From Candidatus Methanoperedentaceae archaeon (GTDB lineage: Archaea > Halobacteriota > Methanosarcinia > Methanosarcinales > Methanoperedenaceae), in assembly GCA_014859785.1 (NCBI GenBank), contig JACUTP010000132.1, positions 1-5,176 on the forward strand: a stretch of DNA of 5,176 bases, in the 5' to 3' direction. Below, in pieces: positions 1 through 4,896 of the stretch. Under the pieces are notes generated by a model, which was given only the letters and a program-made list of their open reading frames with translations, had not been told where the DNA came from and did no database searches. The first letter of the stretch is position 1. Each line of letters starts with the position of its first letter. The position numbers were made by a program, and so were the translations under genes.

Positions 1-33
1 CAAGGGGATAAGAAAATGCGTTTATACTTTCCT

Positions 34-88
34 ATACGTGTATTAAAGATTTCGACTTCCAGATATCGAACTTATTACGTGTGATAAG
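34..88. promoter_or_regulatory. Pair of related palindromes upstream of the operon (candidate operators)
   Basis: Two palindromic sites share the core TACGTGT (35-41 and 76-82). The left one is ATACGTGTAT (34-43), symmetric except for its two central bases. The right one is CTTATTACGTGTGATAAG (71-88), with 14 of 18 positions symmetric. Their centres lie 41 bp apart, close to four helical turns, so dimeric regulators bound at both would sit on one face of the DNA. A 5-bp inverted repeat, TTCGA (51-55) and TCGAA (66-70), lies between them. The right palindrome is about 40 bp upstream of the TATA-like box, where an archaeal activator would be possible. That these are binding sites is an inference; no regulator is identified. 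Confidence 0.35.
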
Positions 89-128
89 ATATAGGCAAAT
101 TCTGTTTTTTAGTTATAGTTCATAATGG

Positions 129-140
129 CTAAATATATAC
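129..140 (+). promoter_or_regulatory. Archaeal TATA-like box for the octaheme cytochrome operon
   Basis: The stretch CTAAATATATAC resembles the archaeal TATA element. It is the best such match in the AT-rich 200 bases before the first gene. Archaeal transcripts usually begin about 25 bases downstream of the box, which would place the start near 160-165 and leave a leader of about 40 bases before the ATG at 202. No clear purine-rich BRE is seen just upstream (the bases there are CATAATGG), which lowers confidence. Because every later gene is joined by overlaps or a 19-nt gap, this is the only obvious promoter in the window for the seven-gene run. Confidence 0.45.
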
Positions 141-190
141 ATTAAAAATATCAACACAGCTATTGAAAATACTTAAAATTCAAAAAGGTA

Positions 191-196
191 GGAAGG
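191..196 (+). promoter_or_regulatory. Ribosome binding site that fixes the cytochrome start at 202
   Basis: GGAAGG lies five bases before the ATG at 202, inside a longer purine run (AGGTAGGAAGGT, 186-197). It supports the ATG over the in-frame TTG at 163. The TTG would put a charged, lysine-rich 13-residue extension in front of the signal peptide and has no comparable purine tract before it. Confidence 0.7.
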
Positions 197-201
197 TAAA
201 A

Positions 202-1518
202 ATGAGAAATAGACTGATTGGGCTGGCTGTAATAACCCTTATATTAACAGGAATCCCCGCAATAGCAGATGCGCAGAAGAATGAGGTAAAGGACAATGCC
301 TGCGTAGACTGCCACACAATAACAGGTGCCACAAAGGGAATCATAAATGACTGGAGCATGAGCAAGCATGCTGCAAATAATGTGACATGCGATAAATGCC
401 ATTCAGCAGAAGCGGGGGATAAGGATTCGTTCGTTCATAACGGTTTTCTAATCACCAGGACCGTATCGCCCAGGGACTGCAGCAAATGCCATCCTGACCA
501 GGTGAAACAGTTCAATGCTTCGAAACACAGCCTGGGCTGGACCAAGATGGAGGCTACGTCGCGGTATAAAGCAATCCCAGAGGAGCTGCGGGCAAGCATG
601 TGCGAAGGATGCCACAACATCGGAAAGGTGTATGCAGATGGCTCGGCTGGAAAGTGCGACTCATGCCACACAAGGCACCTGTTCAACGCGGAAGAGGCAC
701 GCCAGCCAGAGGCATGCGCGACCTGCCACATGGGACTTGACCATGATCAGATAGAATACTACAGAACATCAAAGCACGGAGTAATCACAGGTCTTGATCG
801 AAATACCACGCGTGCACCTACCTGTGTTACATGCCATGCTGATGGGGGAACGCATGATGTTAGCCAGGGGATCACATTAGGTACGGTATCGCAGGGTGCC
901 TTTATAAGCGACAGGAACAGCGGCAATGATTATGTCACTGACCAGTACGGGATAGTGCAGAGGTCAATAACCCGGGAAGATTTCAATGCCGGAAGAGCCA
1001 GCATGCTATCAATTTGTTCGCGCTGCCACTCGGAGTCGTTTGCGCGGGATGTACTTGAGGGGGCAGATGAGATAAAGAGGCAGTCAGATGCAAAGGTAGG
1101 TGAAGCTATTAAGATCATAAGTGATCTTTACAATGATGGACTGCTTGATCCCATGCCTGAAAACAGGCCGCTAAACCCTGTGACAGGGAATAAACTCACG
1201 CTGACAGGACACCAGACCTACTCCAATACCTCTGGAATAGAGGCCGAGTTCTTTGAGATGTACAAGTACGCACTCATACATGCATGGAAAGGGGCCTACC
1301 ACATGAACCCGGATTACGCCCACTGGTACGGCTGGGCGCAGCTCAACCTCGATCTGGATAAGATAAAAGCTGAGGACAGGAGACTGCGCAGGTTAGCGGC
1401 TCTTGAGAATGCGGAGAAGACAGGTGGAGCAAAAGCTACGCCGGGATTTGAGGGAATTGCAGCGTTCGTGGCGCTGATAGTACTGGCGTCGCTGGTATTG
1501 CTTAGAAAAAGACGATGA
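202..1518 (+). CDS. Octaheme HAO-family cytochrome c, exported, with PGF-CTERM anchor
   Basis: A 438-residue secreted multiheme cytochrome. An N-terminal signal peptide (about residues 1-24; hydrophobic 5-21, likely cut after ADA) is followed by eight CxxCH heme motifs at residues 34, 63, 93, 134, 152, 172, 208 and 272. The spacing, the stretch CxxCHTRHLF...ARxPEACATCHMGLDH...EYY..SKHG (152-193) and the heme-free helical C-terminal part with GAYHMNPDYAHWYGW (364-378) match the hydroxylamine oxidoreductase family. Members oxidise hydroxylamine or hydrazine, or reduce nitrite, NO or hydroxylamine. At 414-434 a PGF motif is followed by a membrane segment and RKRR, the PGF-CTERM signal processed by archaeosortase A, so the protein should be held on the outer face of the membrane. 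Whether the tyrosine that cross-links the P460 heme in oxidative HAOs is present (candidates Y366, Y372, Y376) cannot be settled without an alignment. It is the first gene of the run and probably shares a transcript with the genes after it. Confidence 0.9.
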   Translation: MRNRLIGLAVITLILTGIPAIADAQKNEVKDNACVDCHTITGATKGIINDWSMSKHAANNVTCDKCHSAEAGDKDSFVHNGFLITRTVSPRDCSKCHPDQVKQFNASKHSLGWTKMEATSRYKAIPEELRASMCEGCHNIGKVYADGSAGKCDSCHTRHLFNAEEARQPEACATCHMGLDHDQIEYYRTSKHGVITGLDRNTTRAPTCVTCHADGGTHDVSQGITLGTVSQGAFISDRNSGNDYVTDQYGIVQRSITREDFNAGRASMLSICSRCHSESFARDVLEGADEIKRQSDAKVGEAIKIISDLYNDGLLDPMPENRPLNPVTGNKLTLTGHQTYSNTSGIEAEFFEMYKYALIHAWKGAYHMNPDYAHWYGWAQLNLDLDKIKAEDRRLRRLAALENAEKTGGAKATPGFEGIAAFVALIVLASLVLLRKRR

Positions 1519-1537
1519 GAAATAAAAAGGCGAATAC

Positions 1538-1798
1538 ATGATAGAAGATAAAATTTCCGGCAGATTGGATCTTAGAGGAGTAATGTGTCCTATTAATCTG
1601 GTCCAGATCAAGCTGAAAATGAAAGAGATTGAAAATAATAGCATTTTAGAAATAGTTCTTGATTATGGAGAAACGGTGCAAAATGTGCCGCGATCGATGA
1701 AAGAAGAAGGTCACAGGATAGTTGAAGTTGAAAAACTTCCCGACGGCTGCTATAAACTTCTGGTAAGAAAAGGTGCGGGTGTCTGGGATGGTAGATAA
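1538..1798 (+). CDS. TusA/SirA-like sulfur carrier protein, CPxN variant
   Basis: An 86-residue cytoplasmic protein of the TusA/SirA/YedF family, about the usual length. The N-terminal strand LDLRGVMCPIN (residues 10-20) carries the family's cysteine (C17), which in TusA holds a persulfide and passes sulfur to partners. Canonical TusA has CPxP; here the second proline is N20. The segment GETVQNVPRSMKEEGH (about 45-60) is typical of the TusA-like subgroup found near sulfur-metabolism genes in archaea and Gram-positive bacteria. The start ATG follows AAAAAGG with a seven-base spacer and lies 19 nt after the cytochrome. The 3' end overlaps the siroheme reductase start by 11 nt, so the two are probably co-translated. 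This suggests a role in delivering or receiving sulfur for that enzyme or its product. The exact donor and acceptor are unknown. Confidence 0.85.
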   Translation: MIEDKISGRLDLRGVMCPINLVQIKLKMKEIENNSILEIVLDYGETVQNVPRSMKEEGHRIVEVEKLPDGCYKLLVRKGAGVWDGR

Positions 1799-2783
1799 GC
1801 TCATAAAAGACAGGGGCAATAGAGTAAAAATAGATACGGAAGTTGAAGGTAAAACCGGGGAAGTAGATTTTGATACTCTAAAATCCGGTGGTCTGATCAA
1901 GCAACGGCAGAAGGATTTGTTCACGGTCAGACTTCGCTGTCCTGGCGGGAGGGTCCCGCTCTCAAAACTTGAGAAAATCTTAGAAGTGGCAAAAAAATAC
2001 GCCGGGGACTACGTACACCTTTCCGTAAGGCAGTCTATCGAACTGCCTTACGTTAATTTTCACGATTTTAAAAAACTGAATGAAGAACTGCTGGAAGCAG
2101 ATCAGAAAATAGCATCATGCGGCAGGCGGATAAGGGTGCCTACAGCATGCTCCGGTTGCGAGTATAATCCAAATGGCATTATGGATACGCAAAAAATGGC
2201 GGAACTTGTAAATGGAAGATTCTTTGCCCACCCAGTGCCTCATAAATTTAAAATTTCATTCTCCGGATGCCCTATAGATTGCGCCCGTACTTCTGAGAAT
2301 GATCTTGGCTTCCAGGGTGCTGTCAAACCTGAATGGGTTGATGCGCTATGTATTGGATGCCGCATATGTGCTACTGCCTGTAAAGAAGGAGCGATAGAGA
2401 GCAGTCCGGAGAACGGAAAACCCATATTTCACCCTCAGAAATGCCTCTATTGCGGAGATTGCATCAGTTCGTGCCCAACTGATTCATGGCAGGAGGAGAG
2501 AAAAGGCTGGATAATCCGCGTCGGAGGGAAGCATGGAAGACATCCCGTTTTAGGTCACAAAATCGCTGAGTTCGTGAGCGATGAAGATATACCGGAATTC
2601 ATTGAAACGATCATAAAATGGTATGAAAAGGCGGGAAAAGAATGCGGGAATATGCGGATCGGAGATGTTCTCAGAATGCCTGAACAATGGGCTGATTTCA
2701 TAAGCGATTTAAGGATTAAATTCGACGGAAAACTGCTCCCGAATCCAAAACCGCCATATAAAAACGAGATACACTTTGAGTGA
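1788..2783 (+). CDS. Small siroheme sulfite/nitrite reductase with inserted 2x[4Fe-4S] ferredoxin
   Basis: A 331-residue one-repeat member of the nitrite/sulfite reductase hemoprotein family. A ferredoxin-like half-domain (about 45-110, including VRQSIELP at 80-87) precedes the siroheme/[4Fe-4S] domain. The second cysteine motif is the expected C-x3-C (C161, C165 in SGCPIDC); C165 should bridge cluster and siroheme. The first motif reads TACSGCEYN (C121, C124), a C-x2-C spacing in place of the usual C-x5-C. A ferredoxin insert follows, with CxxCxxCxxxC at 188-198 and CxxCxxCxxxCP at 219-229. This is the layout of small archaeal sulfite reductases and AsrC/Dsr-like proteins, which reduce sulfite to sulfide or nitrite to ammonia with electrons from the inserted clusters. 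I chose ATG 1788 because GGTG lies six bases upstream; GTG 1773 would add five residues. The stop overlaps the next gene's start. The physiological substrate is not decided. Confidence 0.85.
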   Translation: MVDKLIKDRGNRVKIDTEVEGKTGEVDFDTLKSGGLIKQRQKDLFTVRLRCPGGRVPLSKLEKILEVAKKYAGDYVHLSVRQSIELPYVNFHDFKKLNEELLEADQKIASCGRRIRVPTACSGCEYNPNGIMDTQKMAELVNGRFFAHPVPHKFKISFSGCPIDCARTSENDLGFQGAVKPEWVDALCIGCRICATACKEGAIESSPENGKPIFHPQKCLYCGDCISSCPTDSWQEERKGWIIRVGGKHGRHPVLGHKIAEFVSDEDIPEFIETIIKWYEKAGKECGNMRIGDVLRMPEQWADFISDLRIKFDGKLLPNPKPPYKNEIHFE

Positions 2784-3052
2784 GGGTTATGTACAGAGCC
2801 AAAGCGTATAAAAATCAGGATAGATTCATCCTGCACCTCTTTAGCGACGGAATAAAATGGGAGGCAGATAAGTTAACGGTGTTATCAAACCTGATGGAAC
2901 GGTACAGCATACCTTTTCTACACATACCGGTTGGAAAAGTATTATTTGAAGTAAAAAATATCCCGCTTGATGATATACACTCAATTCTTCTTGAATTGGA
3001 GAGATATGGTTTTGCTGTGAGTTCTGAGAGACAGCACAGAGGCGGGAAATGA
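2780..3052 (+). CDS. Stand-alone ferredoxin-like half-domain resembling the nitrite/sulfite reductase N-terminus
   Basis: A 90-residue protein with no cysteines and no membrane segment. Residues from about 30 on align, with a single one-residue gap, to the half-domain of the upstream reductase (its residues 60-105). Shared points include a KL pair, a tyrosine 10 residues later, then H, V and E at matching places (YSIPFLHIPVGKVLFEV against YAGDYVHLSVRQSIELP), and a D and an EL pair in the following helix. I infer a detached copy of the NIR/SIR ferredoxin-like half-domain that may pair with the one-repeat reductase, as the two halves of longer reductases pack together. The arginine of VRQSIELP is replaced here (VGKV), so it would not itself hold an anion. 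GTG 2780 overlaps the reductase stop by 4 nt; ATG 2789, preceded by GAGG at three bases, is an alternative three residues shorter. The 3' end overlaps the next gene as ATGA. The function is unproven. Confidence 0.6.
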   Translation: MRVMYRAKAYKNQDRFILHLFSDGIKWEADKLTVLSNLMERYSIPFLHIPVGKVLFEVKNIPLDDIHSILLELERYGFAVSSERQHRGGK

Positions 3053-3771
3053 TAATAGATGCGCATAACCATGTAGGTGGACCGGATAAAGGCGATGGAG
3101 AAAAGCAATCTCCCGGAGAGATAGTTGCTGAAATGGACCGGCTTGGAATAGATCGGGCAGTTATATTCCCTTTCAATGAGGTACAGCCTGGCGTGTCTTT
3201 TTCTTTAGCAAACAACAGGATTGCAGATGCTATCAGGGAATATCCTGACAGGCTGGTCGGCTTTGCACGGCTTGACCCTGATTATGGTGAAAATGCTATT
3301 GAAGAGTTAAGACGGGATATCAGGATCGGACTTGCTGGCTTAAAGCTGCATCCCTCAAGCCAGAGTTTTTCTCTCAGGGATGAGTACCTGAGAGAGATAA
3401 TCAAAGAGGCTGCAAAATACAATGTTCCTATCATCTTTGACTCAGGTAAAAAGGAATCGCCTCCTGACCAGTTCGGAGAATTGGCAGAATTATTTCCTGA
3501 AGCCAGGCTCATCATGGCACACATGTATGGAAATTTTCTTGAAGTTGCAAAGAAGAATCAGAACATATATCTCCAGACGACCGGCATGTTCAAGCTGGAA
3601 GTAATCCAGGGAGCGGTGGAGACCCTGGGCGCAGAAAGGATTATAATGGGGTCGGATTCCCCATATATCAGTATGGAGCGGGAGATTGGAAAAATAAGGT
3701 CGCTTAATATATCCCCGGTAGAAAAGGAACTTATCATGGGAGAGAACATGAGAGCGCTATTACGGTTGTGA
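3049..3771 (+). CDS. Amidohydrolase-2 family TIM-barrel metal-dependent hydrolase
   Basis: A 240-residue protein of the amidohydrolase-2 (PF04909-type) family, cytoplasmic, with no signal peptide. Strand 1 has DAHNH (H6, H8), the two metal-binding histidines. GLKLHP (K99, H101) is the usual strand-4 motif, AHMYG carries the strand-6 histidine (H158) and IIMGSDSPY the strand-8 aspartate (D203) that activates water. At strand 5, where relatives have a histidine (IHxG), this protein reads IIFDSG, so D131 replaces it. At 240 residues it is shorter than the roughly 270-300 common in the family. Substrates vary widely (hydrolysis or decarboxylation of small carboxylates and amides), and none can be assigned. 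The ATG overlaps the previous stop as ATGA, with GAGG six bases upstream. Its place between the reductase pair and the CBS/HPP pair suggests a linked but unknown job. Confidence 0.8.
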   Translation: MIIDAHNHVGGPDKGDGEKQSPGEIVAEMDRLGIDRAVIFPFNEVQPGVSFSLANNRIADAIREYPDRLVGFARLDPDYGENAIEELRRDIRIGLAGLKLHPSSQSFSLRDEYLREIIKEAAKYNVPIIFDSGKKESPPDQFGELAELFPEARLIMAHMYGNFLEVAKKNQNIYLQTTGMFKLEVIQGAVETLGAERIIMGSDSPYISMEREIGKIRSLNISPVEKELIMGENMRALLRL

Positions 3772-4349
3772 GGGTAATGCAAGAGATAGAACTTGAGAGC
3801 GAAGATTTAGAAGCTGCTTTGAGGGAACTGCGCCAGTACATTGATATCACTGAGGATGATCTAAAAAAGATATACGCGGTCGCAATAAAGCATGCAAAAG
3901 AGAGGCTTGCCCTCAAGGCTCCTGTTAGCGATGTTATGACTAAGAATGTTATATCTGTTAAAAAAGATGCCAATCTTCACGAAGTGGCAAGAATCCTTTC
4001 GGAAAACAAGATCAGTGGAGTGCCGGTTGTGGATGACAGGAACCATGTGATCGGTATCGTCACAGAAGCCGATATTCTTTATATGGCAGGTATGAAAAGA
4101 GGGCATACGTTCAAAGATATACTTAGGCATATCATCAGTGAGCCGCATCCAGGGCATAGAAATGGGAATACGGTAGAGGACATAATGACCTCACCGGCAA
4201 TAACAGCAAAACCTGATACAGATATAAGAGAAGTATCAAGGATTCTGGATGAGAAAAGAATCAAAAGGCTCCCTGTTGTGGATGATGAGAATAGACTTAT
4301 AGGGATCATATCGAGGGCAAACATAGTACGATTTATGGGGGAGAGATGA
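3768..4349 (+). CDS. Tandem CBS-domain regulatory protein
   Basis: A 193-residue soluble protein. Residues 1-50 are a charged, helical N-terminal part. Two CBS domains follow: the first at about 53-107 (VSDVMTKN...ISGVPVVDD...VIGIVTEADIL) and the second at about 136-190 (VEDIMTSP...IKRLPVVDDENRLIGIISRANIV). CBS pairs (Bateman modules) bind adenine nucleotides or related ligands and often set the activity of a linked transporter or enzyme. There is no DNA-binding or catalytic domain. The gene directly precedes an HPP membrane protein and overlaps it by 4 nt. HPP and CBS domains also occur fused in one chain in other organisms, so a regulatory subunit for the HPP protein is the best guess. GTG 3768 overlaps the upstream stop as GTGA; ATG 3777, three codons on, is an alternative. 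Confidence 0.88.
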   Translation: MRVMQEIELESEDLEAALRELRQYIDITEDDLKKIYAVAIKHAKERLALKAPVSDVMTKNVISVKKDANLHEVARILSENKISGVPVVDDRNHVIGIVTEADILYMAGMKRGHTFKDILRHIISEPHPGHRNGNTVEDIMTSPAITAKPDTDIREVSRILDEKRIKRLPVVDDENRLIGIISRANIVRFMGER

Positions 4350-4885
4350 GGGCATATCTGCTAAAGATGAAAGGTGGTGCAAGAAGCCCGCCCGGAGTTG
4401 GATTTACGGAAGTGATGTGGTCATGGCTTGGCTCGGTGATTGGCATCGCAGCCATTGGATATCTTTCTTCGATATATTTTGAACCAAGGGATTTAACTTT
4501 AATAATAGGCTCATTCGGTGCATCGGCTGTTCTTGTTTATGCTGCGATTAAAAGTCCTCTGGCTCAACCAAGGAACTTGATAGGTGGTCATGTAATATCG
4601 GGATTTGTTGGCGTTTTATGTTATCAATTATTTGGGATGAACCTGTGGATAGCTGCTGCATTTGCAGTATCTTTTGCTATTGCTTCAATGCTGTTAACAA
4701 AAACTCTTCACCCCCCGGGAGGGGCTACAGCATTAATAGCCGTCATTGGCGGTGAAGAAATACATAATCTTGGTTTTTTCTATGTCTTTATGCCTGCCGG
4801 TCTCGGTGCTCTTATACTCCTGATTGTTGCTCTTGCAGTTAACAATCTCTCAAAAGATAGAAAGTATCCAGAATACTGGTTTTAG
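4346..4885 (+). CDS. HPP-family integral membrane protein, putative nitrite transporter
   Basis: A 179-residue membrane protein of the HPP family, about full length. Hydrophobic segments lie near residues 24-43, 50-68, 79-97, 99-117 and 147-167. The family signature KTLHPPGGATAL (119-130; H122, P123, P124) is present, as is the conserved GSFGASAVL...SPLAQPRNLIGGH stretch (55-82). HPP proteins of cyanobacteria and of the Arabidopsis chloroplast have been shown to move nitrite; other members are uncharacterised, so the substrate here is inferred. The ATG overlaps the CBS gene stop as ATGA with a GGGGGAG tract just upstream; ATG 4367 (MKGGA) is a weaker alternative. Together with the CBS protein it resembles a split version of HPP-CBS fusions. 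As the last gene of the run, it would fit import or export of nitrite for the siroheme reductase or the outer HAO-like cytochrome. Confidence 0.85.
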   Translation: MRAYLLKMKGGARSPPGVGFTEVMWSWLGSVIGIAAIGYLSSIYFEPRDLTLIIGSFGASAVLVYAAIKSPLAQPRNLIGGHVISGFVGVLCYQLFGMNLWIAAAFAVSFAIASMLLTKTLHPPGGATALIAVIGGEEIHNLGFFYVFMPAGLGALILLIVALAVNNLSKDRKYPEYWF

Positions 4886-4896
4886 ATTTCTGATTT

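Noticed and set aside
125..145. Mini-ORF ATG..TAA (MAKYIH) in the leader
   Set aside because: It overlaps the TATA-like box and would lie upstream of the expected transcript start, so it is unlikely to be transcribed.
163..201. TTG start giving a 451-residue cytochrome
   Set aside because: It adds a lysine-rich 13-residue leader before a well-formed signal peptide and has no ribosome binding site; ATG 202 has GGAAGG five bases upstream.
435..731. Minus-strand open frames inside the cytochrome and other genes
   Set aside because: They mirror strongly supported plus-strand genes, show no family motifs and have no ribosome binding sites.
515..754. Plus-strand frame within the cytochrome gene
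   Set aside because: An out-of-frame shadow of the heme-motif region; the real frame has eight CxxCH motifs.
1773..1787. GTG start for the siroheme reductase
   Set aside because: ATG 1788 is better placed after GGTG; the extra five residues lengthen the overlap with the TusA-like gene and add nothing recognisable.
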